From: an uncultured Muribaculaceae bacterium
GTDB lineage: Bacteria; Bacteroidota; Bacteroidia; Bacteroidales; Muribaculaceae
Length of the DNA stretch: 33,777 bases
Assembly: GCA_910586975.1 (NCBI GenBank)
Contig: CAJUKX010000029.1
Coordinates: 1-33,777 of the forward strand
Direction of reading: 5' to 3'
How positions within the stretch are numbered: the stretch's first letter is position 1; each line of letters starts with the position of its first letter. Shown piece by piece: positions 14,877 to 23,403 of the stretch. Made by a program: the position numbers and the translations under genes. The notes beneath the pieces are model-generated. The model was not told the origin of the DNA, ran no database searches, and saw only the letters and a list, made by a program, of their open reading frames with translations.

Positions 14877-15947
14877 ATGAAAAAACATAACTTTTATGCA
14901 GGACCCTCGATCCTGAGCGAGTATACAATCAAAAATACCGCTGAAGCAATCCTGAACTTCGCCGACACCGGCCTTTCTGTTCTGGAAGTATCACACCGCA
15001 GTAAAGAATTCCAGGCCGTGATCGATGAAGCGACCGCTCTGGTTAAAGAAATTCTTGAAATTCCCGAAGGATTCTCGGTTCTGTGGCTCGGCGGCGGCGC
15101 CTCGATGCAGTTCTGCATGATTCCCTTTAACTTCCTCAACAAAAAAGCTTCATATATCGATACCGGTACATGGGCATCAAACGCCATCAAAGAAGCACGC
15201 CTGTTTGGCGAAGTTGATGTAGTTGCTTCATCAAAAGACGCCAACTATACATATATACCCAAAGATTGGAAGATAGCCGAAGGCTCTGAATACTTCCACT
15301 ATACTTCAAACAACACCATCTACGGCACAGAAATCCGTAAGGATCCCGATGTATCAGTGCCCATGATCTGCGACATGAGCTCGGATATTTTCTCACGCCC
15401 CATCGACTGGTCCAAGTACATTGCTGTATATGCCGGTGCGCAGAAGAACCTCGCCCCCGCAGGTGTTACACTCGTCATCGTACGCGATGACGCTCTCGGC
15501 CATGTAGAACGAGCCATCCCCACCATGCTCGACTATCGCACACACATCAAGAAGGGCTCTATGTTCAACACCCCTCCGGTGTTGCCCATCTACTCGGCAC
15601 TGCAGACCCTGCGCTACTACAAGCAGCTCGGCGGACTTAAGGAACTTGAACGCCGCGACCTTGAAAAGGCAGCAGCTCTGTACAATGCCATTGACGAAAG
15701 CAAAATGTTTGAAGGCACAGTTACCGATCCCAACGACCGCTCGATAATGAACGTTTGCTTCGTTATGAAACCCGAATACAAGGAACTCGAAAAAGACTTC
15801 GTGGAATTCTGCGCCAACCGTGGCATCGTAGGCATCAAGGGTCACAGAAGTGTAGGCGGTTTCCGCGCTTCGCTCTACAACGCTCTTCCCATGGAAAGTG
15901 TTAAGGTGCTTATAGAAGCAATGAAAGACTTCGAATACAAACATTAA
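14877..15947 (+). CDS. serC: Phosphoserine aminotransferase
   Basis: SerC converts 3-phosphohydroxypyruvate and glutamate to phosphoserine and 2-oxoglutarate; it also acts in pyridoxal phosphate synthesis in some bacteria. The 356-residue, fold-type I aminotransferase has NFYAGPSIL at the N-terminus, GGGASMQF for phosphate binding, CDMSSDIFSRPIDW, and YAGAQKNLAPAG with the PLP-binding Lys190. The C-terminus GHRSVGGFRASLYNALP is family-typical. It has a full consensus promoter and is followed after 12 nt by serA, so serC and serA form a dedicated serine operon. Confidence 0.97.
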   Translation: MKKHNFYAGPSILSEYTIKNTAEAILNFADTGLSVLEVSHRSKEFQAVIDEATALVKEILEIPEGFSVLWLGGGASMQFCMIPFNFLNKKASYIDTGTWASNAIKEARLFGEVDVVASSKDANYTYIPKDWKIAEGSEYFHYTSNNTIYGTEIRKDPDVSVPMICDMSSDIFSRPIDWSKYIAVYAGAQKNLAPAGVTLVIVRDDALGHVERAIPTMLDYRTHIKKGSMFNTPPVLPIYSALQTLRYYKQLGGLKELERRDLEKAAALYNAIDESKMFEGTVTDPNDRSIMNVCFVMKPEYKELEKDFVEFCANRGIVGIKGHRSVGGFRASLYNALPMESVKVLIEAMKDFEYKH

Positions 15948-15959
15948 GAGCCCGAAGAT

Positions 15960-16880
15960 ATGACTAAAGTCTTAGTAGCTACAGAAAAACCCTTTGCAGC
16001 TGCCGCAGTCAACGGCATACGCGAGGTTGTGGAAAACGCCGGTTATGAACTCGTGCTCCTCGAAAAATATACCGACAAGGCCGACTTGCTGAAAGCAGTT
16101 GCTGATGTAGACGGACTTATAATCCGTTCTGACAAGGTTGATGCCGAAGTACTCGATGCCGCCAAGAACCTGAAAATTGTAGTTCGCGCAGGCGCAGGAT
16201 ACGACAATATCGACCTCAAGGCTGCGACAGAACATAATGTAGTGGCCGAAAACACACCCGGTCAGAATTCAAATGCTGTTGCCGAACTCGTTTTCGGTAT
16301 GACAGTAATGGCTGCCCGCAACATGTACTCAGGCACATCGGGATTTGAGCTGAAAGGAAAGCACATCGGCATACAGGCATTCGGCCAGGTAGGCCGCAAT
16401 GTGGCCCGCATAGCCAAAGGCTTCGGCATGGACGTAGAGGCTCTTGACCCTTATTGCCCCGACTCGGCTATGGAAGAAGCCGGCGTAAAACCGGTACACA
16501 GCACAGAAGAACTCTATAAGAACAATCTGTTTGTATCTATCCACATTCCCGCTACCAAAGAGACAATAGGCTCGATAGGCTACGACCTTATCAATCTGAT
16601 GCCTAAAGGCGGTGTACTGATTAACACAGCCCGTAAAGAAGTAATTGACGAAGAAGGGCTGGCCCGCGTGCTCAACGACCGTCCCGATCTTAAGTATGTG
16701 GCAGACGTAAAACCGGGTAACGCCGAAATGCTTGAAGAAAAATTCGCAGGACGAGTATTCTTCACACCCAAGAAAATGGGCGCTCAGACAGCCGAAGCCA
16801 ACATCAACGCCGGCATAGCTGCTGCAAATCAGGTAGTGGCCTTCATACGCGATGGTGTTGACCGTTTCCGCGTGAACTGA
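15960..16880 (+). CDS. serA: D-3-phosphoglycerate dehydrogenase, short Bacteroidota type
   Basis: SerA oxidises 3-phosphoglycerate to 3-phosphohydroxypyruvate with NAD, feeding SerC. At 306 residues it ends after the catalytic domain and lacks the ACT regulatory domain, so the usual serine feedback site is missing. Visible motifs are RAGAGYDNID, the Rossmann segment GIQAFGQVGR at 137-146 (first Gly of GxGxxG is Ala140), and NTARKEV with catalytic Arg225. The usual catalytic His in TPH is Lys271 (TPKKMGAQTAEAN). I remember this as a property of the Bacteroidota-type enzymes, and a similar Lys has been discussed for the Entamoeba enzyme. The serC neighbour supports the function. Confidence 0.93.
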   Translation: MTKVLVATEKPFAAAAVNGIREVVENAGYELVLLEKYTDKADLLKAVADVDGLIIRSDKVDAEVLDAAKNLKIVVRAGAGYDNIDLKAATEHNVVAENTPGQNSNAVAELVFGMTVMAARNMYSGTSGFELKGKHIGIQAFGQVGRNVARIAKGFGMDVEALDPYCPDSAMEEAGVKPVHSTEELYKNNLFVSIHIPATKETIGSIGYDLINLMPKGGVLINTARKEVIDEEGLARVLNDRPDLKYVADVKPGNAEMLEEKFAGRVFFTPKKMGAQTAEANINAGIAAANQVVAFIRDGVDRFRVN

Positions 16881-16904
16881 TACTGATATCAATAATCATA
16901 TCTG

Positions 16905-16932
16905 ACGGGACATTGCGCTTGCAGTGTCCCGT
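16905..16932 (+). terminator. Terminator after serA
   Basis: ACGGGACATTGC at 16905-16916 pairs with 16921-16932 with one G-U pair and a GCTT loop, followed by TTGTATTATAT. It ends the serC-serA transcript. Confidence 0.75.
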
Positions 16933-17082
16933 TGTATTATATAGTTGTTAATTAATCATTGAAAAATAGTTTATATCATCTGCTTACTTAAAAAAATAAA
17001 CCGATTATGATGGACTGATGCAATAAACCCGGCTATTCAACGTTATTATGAGTGAAAAACTACATTATCGAATATAAAACTC

Positions 17083-17895
17083 ATGAGTATAAAACCAATC
17101 ATTTCGATTATATGTGGGGCCGCGTTGCTTGCATCATGCTCTACTTCAAAAAGCCAACTCCCTTATTTCTCAGATCTTACAGCAGACGAAGGAGTACTGG
17201 AACTGCAAGAATACAGCACCACAATCAAGCCCGACGACGAACTGTTTATCTCCATTACATCTCCAAGTTCACCCGAATTTACAGACGCATTCAATCTGCC
17301 CCTTACAAATCCGGGGTCGAAGCAAAACCTTGCCAACAAAGTAACCACCACACCCCTGCAACAAACATACGTAGTTGATTCAAAGGGTGATATAACCATG
17401 CCTGTAATCGGCAAGCTGCACGTAGCCGGAATGACGGTAGAAGAACTGCGCGACAAACTCACAGAAATAGCTCACCGCGAAGCTGCTTCTGATGCATTGG
17501 TGCAGGTTGAGCTGATAAACTTCACGGTAGTTGTTGCAGGCGAAGTTAACTCACCGCGCATTGTTTATATTTCAAAAAACCGATATTCGATTCTCGAAGC
17601 CATTGGGGCCGCCGGCGACCTCACCCCTTACGGTGAACGTTCGCGAGTGCTTCTTATACGCGAGGAAGACGGCAAAAAAATCTACAAACGTCTTGACCTC
17701 AATTCGTCAGACATTCTCAACTCACCGTATTTCTACCTTCGCCAGAACGACTACATCTACGTAGAACCTAACAACATACGCGAAGAAAACGCCAAATACA
17801 ATCAGAATAATTCATACAAGCTCACTGTGATTTCAACCATAGTAAGCGCAGCTTCTGTCATAGCCTCTCTCGTCATAGCTCTGACCATAAAATAA
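17083..17895 (+). CDS. Polysaccharide export lipoprotein (Wza-like, SLBB)
   Basis: A 270-residue outer-membrane lipoprotein of the polysaccharide biosynthesis/export family. The signal ends in the lipobox LASC with Cys19. The poly_export domain follows (TIKPDDELFISITSPSSPEFTDAF, then VVDSKGDITMPVIGKLHVAGMTVEELRDKL), and an SLBB segment (VVVAGEVNSPRIVYISKNRYSILEAIGAAGDL). A hydrophobic segment near the C-terminus (VISTIVSAASVIASLVIAL) is typical of the Bacteroidota form and would cross a membrane. It works with a Wzc-type kinase, which is the next gene (9 nt). The region 16941-17082 has no recognisable TAnnTTTG promoter. Confidence 0.92.
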   Translation: MSIKPIISIICGAALLASCSTSKSQLPYFSDLTADEGVLELQEYSTTIKPDDELFISITSPSSPEFTDAFNLPLTNPGSKQNLANKVTTTPLQQTYVVDSKGDITMPVIGKLHVAGMTVEELRDKLTEIAHREAASDALVQVELINFTVVVAGEVNSPRIVYISKNRYSILEAIGAAGDLTPYGERSRVLLIREEDGKKIYKRLDLNSSDILNSPYFYLRQNDYIYVEPNNIREENAKYNQNNSYKLTVISTIVSAASVIASLVIALTIK

Positions 17896-17904
17896 TTCAT
17901 CATC

Positions 17905-20196
17905 ATGTCAAAAAGAAACAAGACCTCCGACATAATAGATATACGTGGTATTGTAAAACAGTATATCTCAAAGTGGTATCTCTTTGTCATTTCTATATTT
18001 GTGTGTGTTGCAATAGCATTTTTCTACTGTTACATAAGGAATGATGAATATGGTGTAAGAGCCAATGTACTCATACAACAGGAGGATGCCAATCCTCTGT
18101 CGGCGCTGAGCGGTGACTTCGGCAGCCTTTTTGGAACATCGGGCGAAGTGAATGATGAAATTTTCGTTATCTCTTCACATTCCATATACCGCGATGTGAT
18201 GCGCGACCTCGGCCTGAACAAGACTCACTATGTGAAGCTCGGCTTCATGAAAAAAGAGCTTGCTTATCCCGAGTTCCCTATTGATGTGTTAATGCCTGAT
18301 AATGTAGCAGATACCTTGCGCTCAATCATCTCTTTCAAGGTGGAATTGAACGAGGACGGTTTGGCTGATATAAACGTAAAAGCCAAACGCAAGACTCTTG
18401 ACAAAGCTAAAAACGTGAAGCTTCCCTACTCTGTCGAGACTCCATACGGAAAATTCACCGTTGTCAAGACCGAGTTCTGCCCTCCCAAGAAAGACGTTAC
18501 CTCTACAATCCTTGTAACGGGTTATCATGCAGCGGCCGAAGAATACGCACTTGATATATACAGCGAGATTGCCAATAAGAAGAGTAATGTCATTGAAATG
18601 GCGTACAACACCACCAACTACGAGCTTGGTGAGGCCCTGCTTGCCGATATTATCAAGAAATATAACCTTCATGGTATCAAGGAAAAGAACATGCAGGGCA
18701 AGAAGACCGCTGAGTTTATAGAAAAACGACTCGGTCTGCTAATGGAAGACCTCAGCGACGCTGAAGGTAAGATTCAAAACTATAAGGAAAAACAAAGCAT
18801 AGTTGACCTTGAAGTAGAAGTTGAGTACCAAACCAAAAAGAAAGCTGAAGTTGAAAAGCTCTACATTCCGGCAAAAACCAATCTCGAAGTCATAAAAATG
18901 ATAAAAGACTTCCTTTTGGATCCGGCAAACAAGTATGAGCTCGTACCTATGACCGTAGATTCTGAGGGTCTTGTAGAAGCCATCCAGAAATATAACGACC
19001 TTCTAATCAGCAGAGATAATGCGATAAAGACTGTAAGCAGCAAGAACGAGGCCCTTAAACGTCTCGACAACCGCATAGCGGCTACCCGCCAAAGCCTTCT
19101 CTCAACCATAGAACAGGCTTATAAGAATGCTGAAGTTGCAGTGAATGACCTCTACCGTCAGATGAATACCACATCGGGCTCGCTCGGCAAAATCCCCAAT
19201 CAGGAACGCACCTACATCGACATGGAGCGCCAACGCCGTGTGAAGCAGGAACTTTACCTCTTCCTGCTCGAACGTCAGGAAGAAAATGCCATCCTCCTTG
19301 CCAACGCCACTCCCAAGGGTCTTGTGGTTGATGAGCCTTATACTCTATCAAAACCATTAGGTTTAAAGAAAATAGTGGTACTGTTCATCGCCTTTATCCT
19401 TGGTCTGTGTATACCTCCGGTGTATATCTATCTTGCCAAACTCATCCGCAATAAGGTTGAAAGCCGCGAGGATATCGAGAAAAATACAAACGCTCCTATT
19501 CTGGGCGAGATGTGCAACGACCGCTCCGGCAACCACCTTGTAGTTTCCCCCACAAGCACATCATCGGCTACCGAACTCTTCCGACTGCTCCGTGCAAGCC
19601 TTATGTTCATGCTTAACGATGCCAACGACAAGGTAGTGCTGCTCACTTCGTCAACCTCAGGCGAAGGCAAGAGCTTCATATCAATGAACCTCGCCGCCAG
19701 CTTTGCCTTGCTTGACAAAAAAGTGCTGTTGGTAGGTATGGACATCCGCGCACCCCGTCTGGCCGAATATATCGACATACATCCCCAGTTTGGACTCACA
19801 CAGTACCTGTCGTCAACTGATATTCCCTTGAACAAGATTATCACAAAATCTCCGGTCAAAGATATACCCGGCCTCGATGTAATAGTGGCAGGTCCTATCC
19901 CACCGAATCCTGCCGAGCTTATAGCTTCGAAGAAGGTAGATATGATGTTCAGCGAACTGCGCAAGGAATATGATTATATCTTTGTGGACAGTGCGCCTGT
20001 GGGTCTTGTCAGCGACACATTCTCACTCGACCGCATAGCCGACTCCACAATTTATGTTACACGTCTTGACCACACGAGCGCTACCGACGTAAGCTTCATC
20101 GACGACATATATGAAGACAAGCGTCTGAAGAAACTCTCTATTGTAGTGAACGGCGTGAAGTCTAAAAAGACATACGGCTACGGCGAACGCAAATAA
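17905..20196 (+). CDS. Polysaccharide co-polymerase / tyrosine autokinase (Wzc-like)
   Basis: A 763-residue inner-membrane BY-kinase. Residues 23-45 are the first membrane segment, followed by a Wzz-type periplasmic domain with a long coiled-coil region (about 270-450), a second membrane segment at about 490-512, and a cytoplasmic kinase with Walker A SGEGKS (Lys589), Walker A' LLVGMDIRAPR (Asp613) and Walker B FVDSAP (Asp695). The C-terminal Tyr cluster is minimal: YGYGERK, two Tyr only. It controls length and export of the polymer together with the Wza-like lipoprotein. Together with the genes before and after it forms an export/polymerisation unit. No cognate low-molecular-weight Tyr phosphatase is in the window. 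Confidence 0.93.
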   Translation: MSKRNKTSDIIDIRGIVKQYISKWYLFVISIFVCVAIAFFYCYIRNDEYGVRANVLIQQEDANPLSALSGDFGSLFGTSGEVNDEIFVISSHSIYRDVMRDLGLNKTHYVKLGFMKKELAYPEFPIDVLMPDNVADTLRSIISFKVELNEDGLADINVKAKRKTLDKAKNVKLPYSVETPYGKFTVVKTEFCPPKKDVTSTILVTGYHAAAEEYALDIYSEIANKKSNVIEMAYNTTNYELGEALLADIIKKYNLHGIKEKNMQGKKTAEFIEKRLGLLMEDLSDAEGKIQNYKEKQSIVDLEVEVEYQTKKKAEVEKLYIPAKTNLEVIKMIKDFLLDPANKYELVPMTVDSEGLVEAIQKYNDLLISRDNAIKTVSSKNEALKRLDNRIAATRQSLLSTIEQAYKNAEVAVNDLYRQMNTTSGSLGKIPNQERTYIDMERQRRVKQELYLFLLERQEENAILLANATPKGLVVDEPYTLSKPLGLKKIVVLFIAFILGLCIPPVYIYLAKLIRNKVESREDIEKNTNAPILGEMCNDRSGNHLVVSPTSTSSATELFRLLRASLMFMLNDANDKVVLLTSSTSGEGKSFISMNLAASFALLDKKVLLVGMDIRAPRLAEYIDIHPQFGLTQYLSSTDIPLNKIITKSPVKDIPGLDVIVAGPIPPNPAELIASKKVDMMFSELRKEYDYIFVDSAPVGLVSDTFSLDRIADSTIYVTRLDHTSATDVSFIDDIYEDKRLKKLSIVVNGVKSKKTYGYGERK

Positions 20197-20204
20197 TCCG
20201 TAAA

Positions 20205-21746
20205 ATGCCCGGCAGAGATACACACGCGGCGTCGAAAACCGCAGAAAAAGTTTCAGCCAAGGAATATCTTCGTTTTACACGCGAGGATATTCTTTGGCCT
20301 CTCGTATTTTTGCTGAGCCTGTCGATGGTGGGTCTTCACTTCCCGCTCGGATACCTGCTGGCTCCCGTAATATTGATAAGCCGATTTAAAAAGGACAAGT
20401 ATGATTTCATGATCATGCTTATGTTCATGCTTTACGGTTATTCGTTCTACAATACCGAAGACATATATTTCAAAACTCAGGATTTGGCTGCTATAGTGGC
20501 ATTGGTGTGTCTTGTCATAGTCAAGAAGCCGCCATTGTTCAAGAAAATAATAGCCGGAATAGCTATTTACGCACTATGCCTGTTTATTTTGGCATCTCTA
20601 AGCGACGAGCCTATGATATCGCAGATTTACGGCCCGCGCAATCATTTGCTTATAAGCATACTGTTTCTTCCGATTGTAATATTCTCGGGTGAAGAATTCA
20701 ATATATTCGAGCTTTTCAGGCATCTGTTTGTCTATATGTTCATCATCTGCTGTTTCTATATAATAGACAGCGTTTTGCTCGGGGGCTACCTGCTTATACC
20801 CAAAAGCCTTGCCGGTTGGGGCGAGTCATCCACATTCTACAGCCTTAACATCAATCCCATAAGCAATGCGTTTTTCCGACGCACCATTCATACTTTGTTC
20901 ATTCTGGCACTGTGCGTGTACCCCATGGCAAAGTATTACAAACTGAGTACGCTATACTGGATTGTTTTTCTGCTTTCGTTGTACATCACCCGTACATTCT
21001 CGGTTATAGTGGCCTTTGTTATTGTTTATTTCCTTAGTCAAGGAAATTTCAAAAAAATAGGTAAATACGCAGTTATCTGTGTTCTTACATTTACAGTGCT
21101 GTACTTTGTAGACGGATTAATCACAGGCAACAAAAAGGTTGAAGAATACGAAAACGGACTCACGTATACATCCTCTGTTCTTCGTATCAAATCACATGTA
21201 GACCAGATAGGACAACTATTGTCGGGTAATCTTGACGAGGAGACTGCAGCAGCACTTGGCTCAACACGCGGCGCTCAGGTAATACCCAAGATGCAACATC
21301 TTTATGACCTTGACAAGGAATGGACCGGATTCGGCTTCCTCGACAGATTCAGAACTACCAACCAAAAGTATATAATCGAAAATGAACTTTATATTGATGT
21401 CAGCAACTCAGAGGAAGTTGCCGTTGGCGTAGAAGTTATTGTATTTGAAATAATACTTACAATCGGTTATATCGGACTTATAATCCACATACTGTTCTAT
21501 GTGTACTTGTGGTGGATAATACGTAAGTTTAAATTTTCGGGATATTTCCTGTCTGTGGCCGGATTCTATGTGATAGCCGGATTTGGCGGATTCGGCGGAC
21601 TTATTGAGCCTTACGCCCTTACTATGGCCGGCATAGCATACGGCTCGGTATTGCTCATGAATAAAGACAAGATCTTCACTCATTCAAGGACAAAAGGACG
21701 TCTGAGAAGAATACCTGCCGACGAAGAAAATAAAGAGCTTGATTAA
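20205..21746 (+). CDS. O-antigen/exopolysaccharide polymerase-like membrane protein (Wzy-like)
   Basis: A 513-residue inner-membrane protein with around eleven hydrophobic segments, a cytoplasmic N-terminus of about 30 residues, and one large extracytoplasmic region at about residues 300-390 between segments. This layout, with Arg/His residues in the extracytoplasmic loops, is typical of Wzy polymerases and O-antigen ligases. Sequence motifs in this family are poor, so the assignment rests on topology and on its place 8 nt after the Wzc-like kinase. The stop codon lies in the left half of the palindromic terminator at 21723-21766. Confidence 0.7.
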   Translation: MPGRDTHAASKTAEKVSAKEYLRFTREDILWPLVFLLSLSMVGLHFPLGYLLAPVILISRFKKDKYDFMIMLMFMLYGYSFYNTEDIYFKTQDLAAIVALVCLVIVKKPPLFKKIIAGIAIYALCLFILASLSDEPMISQIYGPRNHLLISILFLPIVIFSGEEFNIFELFRHLFVYMFIICCFYIIDSVLLGGYLLIPKSLAGWGESSTFYSLNINPISNAFFRRTIHTLFILALCVYPMAKYYKLSTLYWIVFLLSLYITRTFSVIVAFVIVYFLSQGNFKKIGKYAVICVLTFTVLYFVDGLITGNKKVEEYENGLTYTSSVLRIKSHVDQIGQLLSGNLDEETAAALGSTRGAQVIPKMQHLYDLDKEWTGFGFLDRFRTTNQKYIIENELYIDVSNSEEVAVGVEVIVFEIILTIGYIGLIIHILFYVYLWWIIRKFKFSGYFLSVAGFYVIAGFGGFGGLIEPYALTMAGIAYGSVLLMNKDKIFTHSRTKGRLRRIPADEENKELD

Positions 21747-21766
21747 TCAAGCTCTTTATTTTCTTC
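21723..21766. terminator. 44-bp perfect palindrome, shared bidirectional terminator
   Basis: Bases 21723-21744 are the exact reverse complement of 21745-21766, with core AGAGCTTGATT and A/T-rich outer arms. It spans the stop codon of the polymerase gene (21744-21746) and reaches into the stop codon of the convergent TPR gene (21765-21767), so the two genes share one terminator. Confidence 0.9.
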
Positions 21767-22004
21767 AGGGGTTATATAAATCCGTATTATAGAAATCAAG
21801 TATTTCGTTTACCATTTTCAAATAATCCGCCGCGGGCGAACCGGCGTTGAGCGACACGGCCTGATTGAAATCGGTAATGGCTTCAGCTCGCATGCCTGCC
21901 TTCCAATACAATTTGCCACGCTCATAATAAAGCGCATCATCCTGAGGCGACTTAACTATCTCCTCAGAGAGCTGTTTTATACGGTTTTCTATATTTAATT
22001 CCAT
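21765..22004 (-). CDS. Small TPR-repeat protein
   Basis: A 79-residue cytoplasmic protein with a TPR pair: DALYYERGKLYWKAGMRAEAITDFNQAVSLNAGS fits the W-L-G-Y-A-F-A-P TPR pattern, flanked by a partial repeat. There is no signal peptide. TPR proteins mediate protein-protein contacts; no partner can be named. It is monocistronic, with a full consensus promoter that lies over the start of the divergent phosphatase gene. Confidence 0.85.
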   Translation of the reverse strand: MELNIENRIKQLSEEIVKSPQDDALYYERGKLYWKAGMRAEAITDFNQAVSLNAGSPAADYLKMVNEILDFYNTDLYNP

Positions 22005-22050
22005 TATTAAAATATTTTTTGCTAAATTTACGTTATAATAATAACAACTA

Positions 22051-22082
22051 CAAATATAGAACTTCTGAATGATATGCGCAAA
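22051..22082 (-). promoter_or_regulatory. Consensus promoter of the TPR gene, overlapping the minpp-like start
   Basis: On the minus strand TTTG (complement of 22079-22082), 20 nt, then TATATTTG (complement of 22051-22058) match the full consensus. The -33 element lies in codons 2-3 of the divergent histidine phosphatase gene. The leader of the TPR mRNA would be about 40 nt. Confidence 0.75.
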
Positions 22083-23339
22083 ATATTTTTATCTGTATTA
22101 GGAGCCGCCATGTCAATAGCTGTGGCATGTGGCCAGAATCCTATGGCTACAGATTATTCGATGATTGAATGTGACGGATCATTGATGCCATACCCTACTG
22201 ATATAAATCCGGCCGTTTTTCCCGACACACTGAAACCGGTATTCATAAATCATGTAGGTAGACACGGAGCACGATTCCCGGCATCCTCGGCCAATTGTCT
22301 TAAGCTACGTAAAGCTCTGGCAAAAGCCGATTCTCTTGGCACCATTACCCCGACCGGAAGGCAGTTGGCCAAGCTCAACGACCTGGTTATAAAAAACAGC
22401 GAGAACCGCTGGGGCGCGCTCGATTCATTAGGTATGGCCGAACAACGTGCCATAGCTACACGTATGTTCTATAATTTCGGCGAAATCTTTAAAGACGGAG
22501 CCACGGTAAATGCCATTTCTTCATACTCGCCGCGAGTAATGATGAGCATGTATTGCTTCACGCATCAGCTCGACCGCATGGACAACCGAATCAATTTCAT
22601 TACTTCAACCGGCAGGATGAATTCGCCTCTCGTACGTCCGTTTGATGTGGATGAAGACTACAAAGCGTTCAGAAAAGAAAACCTCACCAATACCGTATAT
22701 CAGGATTATTTCGCTCAGGCATGCCCTACAGCTGCCATAAAGAGAGTACTTGGCGAGCGTTACCCATTTGCATCAGATGAAGAAATGCGAGATCTTGCAA
22801 TTACAGAATATTACGTGGTAGCAGGATGTCGGGCGATGAATATAACACCAAAGGCCAGCAATTATTTTTCTAAAGAAGAATACAACGCACTCTGGTCATG
22901 CTTCAATCTTCGTCAGTATCTGCAACGCACTGCTACAACTATTTCAAGCGTTCCGGCCGACATCGCCTCACAACTTGTTCAAGACCTCATTTCCACAACC
23001 GAAGGATTTATCAACGGTACAAATCCTGCCGTGTGCAATCTGCGATTCGGACATGCCGAGACTCTCATGCCTCTGCTCTCGCTCATGCGACTGAAGGGTT
23101 GCTACTATATGACCAACTATTTTGATACGGTAGGACTGCATTGGAAAGATTTTGAGGTTGTACCCATGGCCGCCAACCTGCAGATGATACTGTTCAAAAG
23201 CAATACCGGCAAATACTATGTAAGAGTTGACCTAAACGAAAAGCCGGTGCCTCTGCTCCCAAATTCTTCTAACCTCTACACCCCCTGGGGCAAAGCCCGC
23301 AACTATCTTACACGAATATTGCCTCTTATTGCACAATAA
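22074..23339 (+). CDS. Histidine phosphatase, MINPP/phytase type
   Basis: A 421-residue exported histidine acid phosphatase. After an N-terminal signal (residues 1-19, with a possible but imperfect lipobox before Cys19) the catalytic RHGARFP is at 63-69 (nucleophile His64). The acid motif is HAE (327-329 in RFGHAETLMPLL) rather than the HD of classical phytases, which marks the multiple inositol-polyphosphate phosphatase (MINPP) branch. Gut Bacteroides MINPPs degrade dietary phytate, so a similar periplasmic or surface role is likely. It is monocistronic, bounded by a terminator on its 3' side. Confidence 0.9.
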   Translation: MRKIFLSVLGAAMSIAVACGQNPMATDYSMIECDGSLMPYPTDINPAVFPDTLKPVFINHVGRHGARFPASSANCLKLRKALAKADSLGTITPTGRQLAKLNDLVIKNSENRWGALDSLGMAEQRAIATRMFYNFGEIFKDGATVNAISSYSPRVMMSMYCFTHQLDRMDNRINFITSTGRMNSPLVRPFDVDEDYKAFRKENLTNTVYQDYFAQACPTAAIKRVLGERYPFASDEEMRDLAITEYYVVAGCRAMNITPKASNYFSKEEYNALWSCFNLRQYLQRTATTISSVPADIASQLVQDLISTTEGFINGTNPAVCNLRFGHAETLMPLLSLMRLKGCYYMTNYFDTVGLHWKDFEVVPMAANLQMILFKSNTGKYYVRVDLNEKPVPLLPNSSNLYTPWGKARNYLTRILPLIAQ

Positions 23340-23344
23340 ACTTC

Positions 23345-23380
23345 AAGAGCCGGACAACACTCAAAGTTGCTCCGGCTCTT
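23345..23380. terminator. Terminator between convergent phosphatase and PPIase genes
   Basis: AAGAGCCGGA at 23345-23354 pairs perfectly with TCCGGCTCTT at 23371-23380, and CAAC/GTTG extends the stem inward with one bulge. It is usable in both directions. Confidence 0.8.
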
Positions 23381-23403
23381 CTGTATTTACGTTGAATCGG
23401 TTC

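Noticed and set aside
17048..17077. Nine-codon leader peptide before the Wza-like gene
   Set aside because: The frame is open (MSEKLHYRI then stop) but carries no run of regulatory codons and no attenuator hairpin follows.
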